A stretch of 5,891 bases of DNA from contig CAZYYB010000152.1 of assembly GCA_964651515.1 (NCBI GenBank), forward strand, positions 1-5,891. Reading direction: 5' to 3'. This document shows, in pieces, positions 1-5,891 of the stretch. Below the pieces are notes generated by a model that was given only the letters and a program-made list of their open reading frames with translations, was not told where the DNA came from and made no database searches. The position numbers and the translations under genes were made by a program. Each line of letters opens with the position of its first letter. Within the stretch, counting starts at the first letter, position 1. Source of the DNA: BOG-1184 sp964651515. GTDB lineage: Bacteria; Fibrobacterota; Chitinivibrionia; Chitinivibrionales; Chitinispirillaceae.

Positions 1-258
1 GCTTAAGGGCGCACCCTCCCCGAGCTTCCGCAGCGAGTCGGCGACAAACCCGTAAACCCGGACCGCCCTGCCGATCTTTACGTCGTGCAGGACCGGACCG
101 GCGTCGAAGCCCTTCTTGACACGGGTCGCGTAAAAGGCGACCAGCCGCCCGTCACTCACCTGTGCCGCGGTATCGATAACCTGCCGCACCTCGGGCGGCA
201 CCGGTTCGGCGAGAACCGCGCCCGCGCTGAGCATGAGCAGCAAGAGCGTTGTTTTCAT
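1..258 (-). CDS. Small secreted protein of unknown function (3'-truncated by window edge)
   Basis: I do not recognise this family. The frame is open from an ATG at 256-258 to the window edge, giving 86 visible residues, so the C-terminus is missing. The start is well supported: GGAGGT lies at 265-270, six bases before the ATG. The N-terminus is a compact signal peptide (MKTTLLLLMLSAGAVLA, then EP), with a likely signal peptidase I site after the VLA at residues 15-17. There is no lipobox cysteine, so the mature protein should be soluble and exported. The mature part begins with a helical-looking, charged stretch (PPEVRQVIDTAAQVSDGRLV) and continues with mixed beta-type sequence (VLHDVKIGRAVRVYGFVADSL). 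It lies 28 bases after the stop of the PepSY-like gene and is probably the fourth gene of the same transcript. Export is inferred with fair confidence. Function is unknown. Confidence 0.82.
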   Translation of the reverse strand, partial: MKTTLLLLMLSAGAVLAEPVPPEVRQVIDTAAQVSDGRLVAFYATRVKKGFDAGPVLHDVKIGRAVRVYGFVADSLRKLGEGAPLS

Positions 259-286
259 CGTGGAACCTCCGTAATGCATGCGGAAA

Positions 287-1135
287 TCAACTGTACTTGC
301 GATGCTGCCAGACAATTTCGCCGGTTACGGCGCTGAGGTAGACGATGGATCCGTCGACCTCCGTCCTCCAGCAAAGTTCAAGGATGCCGCTCTTCGTGTT
401 TTTCAGGGAGCAGTAGCACAGTTTTCCCGTCGGCTTCGGCAGGGCTGCCGGAAGCGTTCTGCCGTTTAAATATTTTTTCAGCGCCTCGTCGAACGAAAGC
501 GCCGGCGCCATCCCCCGTATTTCGGGGGAGATATTCGCATAAGTCTTGAACCAGATCGAGGAGAGCCGGTCGGCCTTCAGGATTCCGTAGAGGTACGATT
601 CGTCGACCTCTATGCCGTTATAGAGTTCGTCGAATTTGAACGGATTGGTGCTGTTCGCGCCGATCTGGCACTTTTTCTGAAGGTACTTTCTATCCGGCAC
701 CAGGGTAAACCGGCCTTTTCCGGGGTATCCCGCCTCGTGCGCTATTTTATTCCCGAACGACTGCCACAATTTCAATCCCCGCACGACGGAGAGCGAGTCG
801 CTGTCGTTAACAACGAGCTTCTCCAGTTCCACGATGATTTTCGCGTACTTCTTATCCGTCTTCGCATTAAAATTACCGATTTCGAAAATGCGGGAGTCGT
901 CCTTGACCAGCGTGATTTCAAGGGAATCGCCGAAGCCGTGCCTGAGCGTAGAAACCCGTTTCTGCAGCGCGGGAGAGAGGCTGTCGAGCGCCGTCTCGTT
1001 GCCGTCGATGACCACCCCGCCGACAACCGGAAGGAATGCAATGAGCAGGAGTTCCAGACCGAGAAGCCGTTTTTTCATGGGGATCGTCACCGGTCGCCCG
1101 CCGCGACTATGCCTTTTCTTTCGTCGCAAGTTCAT
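287..1135 (-). CDS. Membrane-anchored or secreted protein with PepSY-like C-terminal region
   Basis: This is a 282-residue protein. A very basic N-terminus (RRKKRHSRGGR, residues 4-14) is followed by one hydrophobic segment at about residues 24-43, acting as an uncleaved anchor or signal peptide, and then a long extracytoplasmic part. Residues ~186-224 (LKADRLSSIWFKTYANI, then PALSFDEALKKYL) and the end (~255-276, TEVDGSIVYLSAVTGEIVW) follow the pattern of PepSY/FTP-type domains, where a beta strand, the 'S-x-x-EA' helix and a 'VDAxTGEI' strand recur. Such domains are known in protease propeptides and as free inhibitory or binding modules; the match here is by eye only. Cysteines 240, 242 and 255 in the C-terminal region could form a disulfide. 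The ATG at 1133-1135 is chosen because GGAGGT sits five bases upstream; it overlaps the previous gene by 29 bases. Met20 (ATG at 1076-1078) is the alternative and would give an ordinary signal peptide, but it has no clear Shine-Dalgarno. Substrate and partner are unknown. Confidence 0.82.
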   Translation of the reverse strand: MNLRRKKRHSRGGRPVTIPMKKRLLGLELLLIAFLPVVGGVVIDGNETALDSLSPALQKRVSTLRHGFGDSLEITLVKDDSRIFEIGNFNAKTDKKYAKIIVELEKLVVNDSDSLSVVRGLKLWQSFGNKIAHEAGYPGKGRFTLVPDRKYLQKKCQIGANSTNPFKFDELYNGIEVDESYLYGILKADRLSSIWFKTYANISPEIRGMAPALSFDEALKKYLNGRTLPAALPKPTGKLCYCSLKNTKSGILELCWRTEVDGSIVYLSAVTGEIVWQHRKYS

Positions 1136-1580
1136 CCCGGACCTCCCGGTCGACGACCGCAGCGTCCACCCGGGAGATCACCTCCCGGAGTGCTTTTTTC
1201 GGGTTATGGTACAGCGACAGATCGATGGCGACGGTTTTGTCGCCGAGCCTTCCTTCGACGTAATAGCGGTAAACGGGAGGGGGACGGGCATTGCGTTTCC
1301 GGTATATCCGGGTCACCCCGGCGAAGGGGATCTCCTTCCGGTCCCGCTTAACGATGAGATTTATGGTTTGAACCAGCGCGGCCTCCCGCACCTCAAGCGC
1401 GGTCGTGAAGAAGGTTACCGTGAAGAGGACGAACGCCGCTGCAAGGAAAACGGCCGACACGATCACCGGAAATCCCAGGGGCCTCCCCTTGACCGCCACC
1501 TCGTAGTACCCGAGTGCAAGCAGGGCCGCAAAGGCTATCGTCATGAAGAGGAAATTGCCGTACTTTACCCTGAATTTCAT
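1107..1580 (-). CDS. Two-helix membrane protein with PH-like cytosolic domain
   Basis: This 157-residue protein has two clear membrane segments, at about residues 9-28 (FLFMTIAFAALLALGYY) and 36-61 (GFPVIVSAVFLAAAFVLF). They are followed by a soluble tail of about 95 residues. The tail alternates short strands and turns (TALEVREAALVQTI, KRDRKEIPFAGVTRIYRKR, YRYYVEGRLGDKTVAIDL) and ends in a helix (NPKKALREVISRVDAAV). Strands, an 'I-P-F-x-x-V' turn and a closing helix after a membrane hairpin are the layout of bacterial PH-like (bPH/DUF304-type) membrane proteins. The family assignment rests on this pattern, not on a search. The start at 1578-1580 lies 25 bases after the ankyrin gene stop and has only a weak ribosome-binding site, so translation may depend on coupling to the upstream gene. 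The 3' end overlaps the preferred start of the next gene. Catalytic residues are not evident; a scaffold or lipid-binding role is only a guess. Confidence 0.78.
   Translation of the reverse strand: MKFRVKYGNFLFMTIAFAALLALGYYEVAVKGRPLGFPVIVSAVFLAAAFVLFTVTFFTTALEVREAALVQTINLIVKRDRKEIPFAGVTRIYRKRNARPPPVYRYYVEGRLGDKTVAIDLSLYHNPKKALREVISRVDAAVVDREVRDELATKEKA
1141..1146 (-). promoter_or_regulatory. Shine-Dalgarno GGAGGT deciding the start at 1135
   Basis: GGAGGT on the minus strand lies five bases before the ATG at 1133-1135, inside the last codons of the upstream PH-like membrane protein gene (its Arg-Glu-Val). It favours the longer start of the PepSY-like protein over the internal Met20. It also suggests translational coupling across the 29-base overlap. 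GAG GTC within coding sequence can arise by chance, so this is not proof. Confidence 0.55.
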
Positions 1581-1605
1581 GCGTACCGGCCATGGAGCGG
1601 CATCG

Positions 1606-2262
1606 TTACTCCGTCGCCCCGGCTTTGCGAAGCAGCTTTGCTATCTCCTCATACCCGTAACGGGAAGCCAGGGAGAGAGCGGTGCCGCCCCGGTGATTTT
1701 TTACGGTTACATCGGGCCCGACGGCAAGCAGGAGCCGCACCGCACCCTCGTGCCCGTTCATGGACGCCCCCATGAGGGCGGTCGTGCCGGCGGAGTCGGC
1801 GTCATTCACCGAAGCGCCGGCTCCCAGGAGATTCCTGATGCAGGCGTCACTCCCCTTCTTCGCCGCAACCATGAGCGGGGTAACGCCGCGAAAATCCTCG
1901 GTTATGTTGACATCGGCTCCGGCATCGAGCAGCATCTTTACCACGGCGGCATACCCGCCGATGGAGGCTTCCAGGAGCGCGGTGGTGCCGTAGGTGTCCT
2001 TCGCGTTCACCTCGGCCCCGTCGGCCAGAAGCATCCGCACGACCGCCCCGCGCCCCTGCCGCGCAGCCAGCATGAGGGCGGTGCGGCCGTCGTCGTCATG
2101 CGCGTTAACGTCGGCGCCCCCGGCGACGAGACTGCGCACCGTTGCGCTGTCGCCGTGTTGTGCGGCGGTGTACAGGGTCGCCGCACATCCGCCGATGAAA
2201 AATAAGGCGGCAACGGATAAAACCGGCAAAACGATTTTCCCGTGTGCGGGACTTTTCAGCAT
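1606..2262 (-). CDS. Ankyrin-repeat lipoprotein
   Basis: This 218-residue protein has a lipoprotein signal: a basic start (KSPAHGK), a hydrophobic core and the lipobox IGGC with the lipidated cysteine at residue 26. There is no Asp at +2 (the next residues are Ala-Ala), so in a diderm the default destination is the outer membrane, facing the periplasm or surface. The rest is essentially all ankyrin repeats: about six units beginning near residues 29, 59, 92, 126, 159 and 193. Each shows the G-x-T-A/P-L ... A-A/S-x-x-G ... LL-x-x-G-A-D-V-N consensus; the first lacks the opening TPLH-type turn and the last is a capping half. Repeat three carries one extra residue (TEDFRG). The start is firm: GGAGGGG at 2271-2277 lies eight bases upstream. 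It is the first gene after the promoter at 2326-2354. Ankyrin arrays bind protein partners; exported ones such as Pseudomonas AnkB act in the periplasm. The partner here is unknown, and the co-transcribed envelope proteins are candidates. Confidence 0.93.
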   Translation of the reverse strand: MLKSPAHGKIVLPVLSVAALFFIGGCAATLYTAAQHGDSATVRSLVAGGADVNAHDDDGRTALMLAARQGRGAVVRMLLADGAEVNAKDTYGTTALLEASIGGYAAVVKMLLDAGADVNITEDFRGVTPLMVAAKKGSDACIRNLLGAGASVNDADSAGTTALMGASMNGHEGAVRLLLAVGPDVTVKNHRGGTALSLASRYGYEEIAKLLRKAGATE

Positions 2263-2469
2263 GCCGTACTCCCCTCCTGATTGCAGAGCTCTTCAATGGG
2301 CCGGATAGTTCTTCGGGCGTCTTAAATTATAATCTTCGCGGCGGAATGATTCAACTTGTCTCACAGAGGCAAGGGTGCCGGCCTTCGGGGGTAATCGCGG
2401 AAGGCGCGAGGGATTTCCAACCAAGGGGCGAGCGCAAAGGCACTAACCTTCGGAGACTGGCGGAACTCG
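2263..2469. other. Intergenic region between the kdp unit and the envelope unit
   Basis: These 207 bases hold the promoter described at 2326-2354, the ribosome-binding site of the ankyrin gene at 2271-2277, and no supported gene on either strand. The part nearest the end of the SMR-like gene (2360-2469) is GC-rich. I see only a four-base-pair hairpin there (2437-2450) and no T-run, so no intrinsic terminator can be called. Read-through from kdp into the envelope genes therefore remains possible. Confidence 0.6.
2326..2354 (-). promoter_or_regulatory. Sigma70-type promoter for the ankyrin/envelope operon
   Basis: On the minus strand, TTGAAT (2349-2354) and TATAAT (2326-2331) are separated by exactly 17 bases. 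The -10 is a perfect consensus and the -35 matches TTGACA at four of six positions. The AT-rich patch stands out in an otherwise GC-rich region. Transcription would start near 2319, leaving a leader of about 57 bases before the ankyrin gene ATG at 2262. The leader contains the strong GGAGGGG ribosome-binding site and no obvious riboswitch-like structure. This indicates that the genes from 2262 downward form their own unit, separate from kdp. A different housekeeping sigma preference in this organism would weaken the call. Confidence 0.72.
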
Positions 2470-2817
2470 TCACCGTCGAAACATCGGGCCAAGCTGAATC
2501 ACGGCGCCGCCGATAACGATGAAGGCAAGCCCGATCCAGGTTGCCGCGGGAATCGTTTCCTTGAAAATGTAATGCCCGGCCAGGATACTCATGACGGCAA
2601 AAAAGGCGATATAAACGCCCAGCAACCGGGAGAAATCCCATTTGACCGTATTCACCATTACGCCATACGATCCAAGAATCAGGCAGCCGGCGGCGATCAA
2701 CCAGAATACGTTGCCGCGCAGCCCTTTTCTGATGACGGCATCCCCCGCGACTTCAAGCGCGGCTGCGACCATAAGAATGACCCCGATTACCGGTGTCACC
2801 GATTGGTCCCCTCGCAT
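2470..2817 (-). CDS. Small four-helix SMR/EmrE-like transporter
   Basis: This 115-residue, very hydrophobic protein has four membrane segments at about residues 9-28, 37-57, 65-85 and 91-110, the size and topology of the small multidrug resistance branch of the DMT superfamily. The first helix carries AALEVAGDAVIRKG. Its Glu22 lines up with the essential Glu14 of EmrE (AEVIGTTLMK), the residue that binds protons and cationic substrates in that family; Asp26 is an additional acid one turn on. The aromatic signature of drug-exporting SMRs in helix three (EmrE Trp63 region) is not evident, so the substrate is open. Members work as dual-topology dimers in the inner membrane. The ATG at 2815-2817 is 12 bases after the kdpC stop, with AGGGG about nine bases upstream. 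A GTG at residue 7, preceded by another AGGGG, is an equally workable start. The spacing implies co-transcription with kdpC. Confidence 0.75.
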   Translation of the reverse strand: MRGDQSVTPVIGVILMVAAALEVAGDAVIRKGLRGNVFWLIAAGCLILGSYGVMVNTVKWDFSRLLGVYIAFFAVMSILAGHYIFKETIPAATWIGLAFIVIGGAVIQLGPMFRR

Positions 2818-2829
2818 TGGTCGCCGCCC

Positions 2830-3852
2830 CTACGACGGGTTCGGCGCGGCATATCGCTTCTGAAGTTCGATATTGACCTTAAGAACATTGATCATTTTCT
2901 CGCCGACCAGCCCGAACCACGGCGCAGTGGCATTGTCCCGGACGATCTGCTCGATTTCGGCATGCACGGTCCCCTGGTCCCGCTTTGTCAGGACGGCCCA
3001 CGCGCCGGCCACGCGGTCGAGCTGGAACAGCGCATTGGCAAGCGAGATGTTTGGATCGAGCCCGGAAGCGGAACTGGTCACCAGGTCGGCCGGCACGTCC
3101 TGGAGATCGGCCTGCGGGTGATCGGTGCGCCACATATCGAAGAAGGTCGACTGGATGTCGCTCCCCGAGGCCACCGGCTCGATGTCGGTCACGCTTTTTC
3201 CGTCGGCGCCCGTGCGGGTGACGGAGGAGGGAAATTTTCCCGGATCGGTCTTCGAAAAACTCGTGAAAAAAACGACGGCCAGGTCCGCCGGGGCGGGATG
3301 CGGGGTCGCGGGATTGTCTTTAATAAACTGAGCCACGTCGGCCGGGTGGGACGCGCTCCACGCCCCGACGTACGCGGCATGGGTCGAATCCCCGCTCACC
3401 CAGGCCGAGGCGAGCGCACCGTGCGCACCGGCCCACTGCGCAACGATGGACGCCGCTCCCTGGAAGCTGTCCGCCGCGAACCACTTTTCGATGTCCGGCG
3501 CAACGAGCTGCCCGGCCTGCGGACCGCTTTTATACCTGACGATCGGCCCGAGCTGGACCGCCACGCGGTTGCGCAGCGCATAGTTCGACGGTGCGAGCGC
3601 CGCCGATGCCGAAGCCGATGCATCGTAGGAGCAGGCCGACGGGCGCGGCTGGAAGTATTGATCTTTCGTAAATCCCTGCGCGATGAGCAGCGACCCCACC
3701 GGCACGCCGCCGGCATCCCTGACGATGCTGCCGTTTGCCTGGAACGGGAAAAATCCCTTCCCCACTCCCCACAGCACCAGGGGGTACAGGCCGCAGCAGA
3801 TGACCAGTGCGAAAAGCAGCAGCCACAGGCTCTTTTTGAGATTATTCAGCAT
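2830..3852 (-). CDS. kdpC: Potassium-transporting ATPase subunit KdpC, long form with internal insertion
   Basis: KdpC is the single-span subunit that assembles with KdpA and KdpB in the high-affinity K+ uptake pump and is thought to stabilise the complex and aid nucleotide binding. The conserved N-terminal part is clear: one membrane helix (residues ~9-31), then VPVGSLLIAQGFTKDQYFQPRPSA in two pieces (50-58 and 59-73) and LAPSNYALRNRV (86-97). The conserved C-terminal part resumes with VPADLVTSSASGLDPNIS (253-270), the FQLDRVA motif (276-282) and a GLVGEKMINVLKVN end (314-327). Between them lie about 150 residues (103-250), where typical family members have about 25. The total is 340 residues against the usual ~190. 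The insert is rich in Ala, Trp and aromatic residues, has no membrane helix and keeps the frame, so it is a real part of the protein on the periplasmic side. The start is supported by AAGGAG at 3861-3866, eight bases from the ATG. It follows kdpB by 33 bases. Confidence 0.95.
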   Translation of the reverse strand: MLNNLKKSLWLLLFALVICCGLYPLVLWGVGKGFFPFQANGSIVRDAGGVPVGSLLIAQGFTKDQYFQPRPSACSYDASASASAALAPSNYALRNRVAVQLGPIVRYKSGPQAGQLVAPDIEKWFAADSFQGAASIVAQWAGAHGALASAWVSGDSTHAAYVGAWSASHPADVAQFIKDNPATPHPAPADLAVVFFTSFSKTDPGKFPSSVTRTGADGKSVTDIEPVASGSDIQSTFFDMWRTDHPQADLQDVPADLVTSSASGLDPNISLANALFQLDRVAGAWAVLTKRDQGTVHAEIEQIVRDNATAPWFGLVGEKMINVLKVNIELQKRYAAPNPS

Positions 3853-3885
3853 ACCGTTGTCTCCTTTTTGCTCCGTGAGCGGTTT

Positions 3886-5891
3886 TCAGCCTGCCAGGTG
3901 CAGCGCGACCATGATGAGATCGATGAGCTTAATGCCGATAAAGGGAAGGATCACCCCGCCGAGGCCCCAGACGAACAGGTTCCGCCGCAGCAGCGCATCC
4001 GCCCCCAGCGAGCGGTAGGCGACCCCCTTGAGCGCGATCGGGATGAGCAGGGGGATGATGAGGGCGTTGAATATGATTGCCGAAAGAATGGCCGAGGTGG
4101 AGGAGTGCAGGTGCATGACATCGACCGCCTTGAGCCAGGGAAGCGTGCTCGCGAAGAGCGCCGGAATGATGGCGAAGTATTTCGCCACATCGTTTGCTAT
4201 GGAGAAGGTGGTGAGCGATCCGCGCGTCATGAGCAGCTGTTTGCCGATCTCGACGACCTCGATGAGCTTGGTCGGATCGCTGTCGAGATCGACCATGTTG
4301 GCGGCTTCCTTCGCCGCCTGGGTGCCGGCGTTCATCGCCAGGGCCACATCCGCCTGGGCCAGCGCCGGGGCGTCGTTGGTCCCGTCGCCCATCATGGCCA
4401 CGAGTTTCCCCTCCGCCTGCTCCTTACGGATATAGGCAAGCTTGGCCTCGGGCGTCGCCTGTGCGACAAAGTCGTCGACCCCGGCCTGCGCCGCGATGGT
4501 GGCGGCGGTCAGCGGGTTGTCGCCGGTGATCATCACGGTCCGCAGCCCCATTTTCCGCAGGTTGTCGAATCGCGCCTTCATTCCCGGCTTGAGGATGTCC
4601 GAAAGCACGATGACCCCGGCGACGCGGTGGTTTTCGGCGACGACCAGCGGGGTAGCGCCCCTCGACGCGACGCCGTCGACAATTTTCCGCAGCTCGGGCA
4701 GCGCGCCGCTCTTTCCGTCGGAAACCAGCGAGATAATCGCGTCCGCCGCACCTTTCCGGATGCTCCGACCGTCGGGCAGATCGACGCCGCTCATGCGGGT
4801 CTGGGCGGAAAATGCCACGTAGTTCGACCCCTGCGGCACCACGATCGGCAGGTTCCCCTGCGCCTCGTAAAACTTGACTATCGATTTCCCCTCCGGGGTC
4901 TCGTCGGCGGCGGATGCCAGTGCGGCGAGCCGCACGAGGTCCGCGGCGGGAAAGTTCCCAACCGGCAGGAACTCGGTTGCGTGCCGGTTTCCCATGGTGA
5001 TGGTACCGGTCTTATCGAGCAGCACCACATCGACGTCGCCCGCGGTCTCCACGGCGCGTCCGCTCTTGGCGATGATATTGTTCTGGAGCGCGCGCTCCAT
5101 GCCCGCGATGCCGATTGCGGAGAGCAGGGCGCCGATGGTCGTGGGAATGAGGCAGACGATGAGCGCGACCAGGGTAGGCACGTCGGTACCGAGGCTCTTC
5201 AGGGGGTGCGGCAGCCCGAGATACCCCATCATGTACTGTTCCGCGTTCAGGGCCATCGGGAAGAGCGGGATGACGACGATGAGAAAGATAAGTGTAAAGG
5301 CGGAGAGCACGAGCGTCAGGGCGATCTCATTGGGGGTGCGCTGGCGGATGGCGCCTTCGACCAGCGCGATCATCTTGTCGAGAAACGACTCGCCCGCGCT
5401 GTTGCTGATGGAAACGACGATCCGGTCGGAGATGACCATGGTGCCGCCGATGACCCCGGAGCGGTCGCCGCCCGCCTCCCGGATGACCGGGGCGGATTCG
5501 CCGGTGATGGCCGACTCGTCGATCGAGGCGATGCCCTCGATGATGTCGCCGTCGCCGGGGATGGTCTGCCCCGCCTCGACGACGACCTCGTCCCCGCTTC
5601 GCAGGTCGGTCGACGAAACCTGCTCGATCGTCCCGTCGCTGCGGCGGCGGTTGGCCGGCGTGTCCCGCCGGGTACGGCGGAGCGAATCGGCCTGTGCCTT
5701 GCCGCGTGCCTCGGCGAGGGCGGTGGCGAAGTTGGCGAAGAGCACGGTGACGAAAAGCCACGCGTCAAGAGAGATGAAATAGGAGACCGGTACCTGGCTC
5801 TCCTGTCCGCCCACGAGCGCCTTCACGACGAAGAGGAGGGTCAGGATCGCGCCGACCTCGACGACGAACATGACCGGATTCTTCCACTGGA
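3886..5891 (-). CDS. kdpB: Potassium-transporting ATPase ATP-binding subunit KdpB (5'-truncated by window edge)
   Basis: KdpB is the P-type ATPase subunit that hydrolyses ATP to drive K+ import through KdpA in the inner membrane. The frame is open to the window edge. The first visible residues (QWKNPVMF) match the E. coli protein near residue 30, so about 30 residues and the true start are missing; the Met at 5871 is internal. All hallmark motifs are present: TGES of the actuator domain at 5494-5505, with the Ser known as a regulatory phosphorylation site; CLIPTTIG of the fourth helix at 5131-5154; DKTGTI with the phosphorylated Asp at 4999-5016; KGAADAI in the nucleotide-binding domain; MITGDN; and GDGTNDAPALAQAD near 4360-4395. 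In the last motif Met replaces the usual Thr before GDG. NDVAKYFAIIPALFA near the C-terminus carries the conserved helix-five Asp and Lys. The loop before helix four (5182-5262) is about 15 residues longer than in E. coli. kdpA is expected just beyond 5891. Confidence 0.98.
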   Translation of the reverse strand, partial: QWKNPVMFVVEVGAILTLLFVVKALVGGQESQVPVSYFISLDAWLFVTVLFANFATALAEARGKAQADSLRRTRRDTPANRRRSDGTIEQVSSTDLRSGDEVVVEAGQTIPGDGDIIEGIASIDESAITGESAPVIREAGGDRSGVIGGTMVISDRIVVSISNSAGESFLDKMIALVEGAIRQRTPNEIALTLVLSAFTLIFLIVVIPLFPMALNAEQYMMGYLGLPHPLKSLGTDVPTLVALIVCLIPTTIGALLSAIGIAGMERALQNNIIAKSGRAVETAGDVDVVLLDKTGTITMGNRHATEFLPVGNFPAADLVRLAALASAADETPEGKSIVKFYEAQGNLPIVVPQGSNYVAFSAQTRMSGVDLPDGRSIRKGAADAIISLVSDGKSGALPELRKIVDGVASRGATPLVVAENHRVAGVIVLSDILKPGMKARFDNLRKMGLRTVMITGDNPLTAATIAAQAGVDDFVAQATPEAKLAYIRKEQAEGKLVAMMGDGTNDAPALAQADVALAMNAGTQAAKEAANMVDLDSDPTKLIEVVEIGKQLLMTRGSLTTFSIANDVAKYFAIIPALFASTLPWLKAVDVMHLHSSTSAILSAIIFNALIIPLLIPIALKGVAYRSLGADALLRRNLFVWGLGGVILPFIGIKLIDLIMVALHLAG

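Noticed and set aside
834..1775. 313-codon open frame on the plus strand across three envelope genes
   Set aside because: It spans the junctions of three minus-strand genes with signal peptides and ribosome-binding sites. It has no ribosome-binding site of its own and a low-complexity Arg/Pro/Gly-rich product.
1543..2205. 220-codon open frame on the plus strand opposite the ankyrin gene
   Set aside because: Its apparent internal repetition only mirrors the ankyrin repeats read in antisense.
2305..2333. Plus-strand promoter using the TATAAT at 2328-2333
   Set aside because: ATTATAAT reads as a -10 on both strands, but the plus strand has ATAGTT at the -35 position and no supported gene downstream.
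2435..2451. Terminator hairpin after the SMR-like gene
   Set aside because: Only AAGG/CCTT pairs around a six-base loop, with no following T-run on the minus strand.
2244..2516. 90-codon open frame on the plus strand over the intergenic region
   Set aside because: It starts inside the ankyrin gene and crosses the promoter. It has no ribosome-binding site and a product without recognisable features.
4874..5782. 302-codon open frame on the plus strand opposite kdpB
   Set aside because: It is antisense to the most conserved part of kdpB. Its composition (Ser/Arg/Met/Pro-rich, no domain pattern) is what the complement of a GC-rich gene gives.

Overview
The window looks like a chromosomal segment of a GC-rich, diderm (Gram-negative type) bacterium. 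Codons are strongly G/C-biased at third positions. One protein carries a lipobox and others carry export signals. The high-affinity potassium ATPase genes are of the standard bacterial kind. The sequence alone does not fix the phylum. No mobile element, CRISPR array, tRNA or rRNA was seen. Every gene I can support is on the minus strand, so in transcription order the window reads from high to low coordinates.

Region 1 (5891 down to 2470) is the distal part of a kdp operon. It holds kdpB, cut at its 5' end by the window edge, then kdpC, then a small four-helix membrane protein of the SMR (EmrE-like) type that starts 12 bases after the kdpC stop. KdpB is the catalytic P-type ATPase subunit and is very well conserved. 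KdpC is about 340 residues rather than the usual ~190, because an extra block of roughly 125-150 residues sits between the conserved N- and C-terminal halves. kdpA would lie beyond 5891. No kdpD/kdpE follows kdpC here.

Region 2 (2469 down to 2263) is a 207-base intergenic gap. It holds a good sigma70-type promoter (TTGAAT, 17-base spacer, TATAAT) pointing into the downstream genes. I see no convincing terminator for the kdp unit.

Region 3 (2262 down to 1) is a tightly packed four-gene unit behind that promoter. It encodes an ankyrin-repeat lipoprotein, a two-helix membrane protein with a PH-like cytosolic tail, a membrane-anchored or secreted protein with a PepSY-like C-terminus, and a small secreted protein that runs off the window. 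Gaps are about 25-28 bases, except for one likely 29-base overlap. All four products are predicted to be membrane-bound or exported. The set looks like a cell-envelope module of unknown function, and it is the part of the window least explained by known systems.
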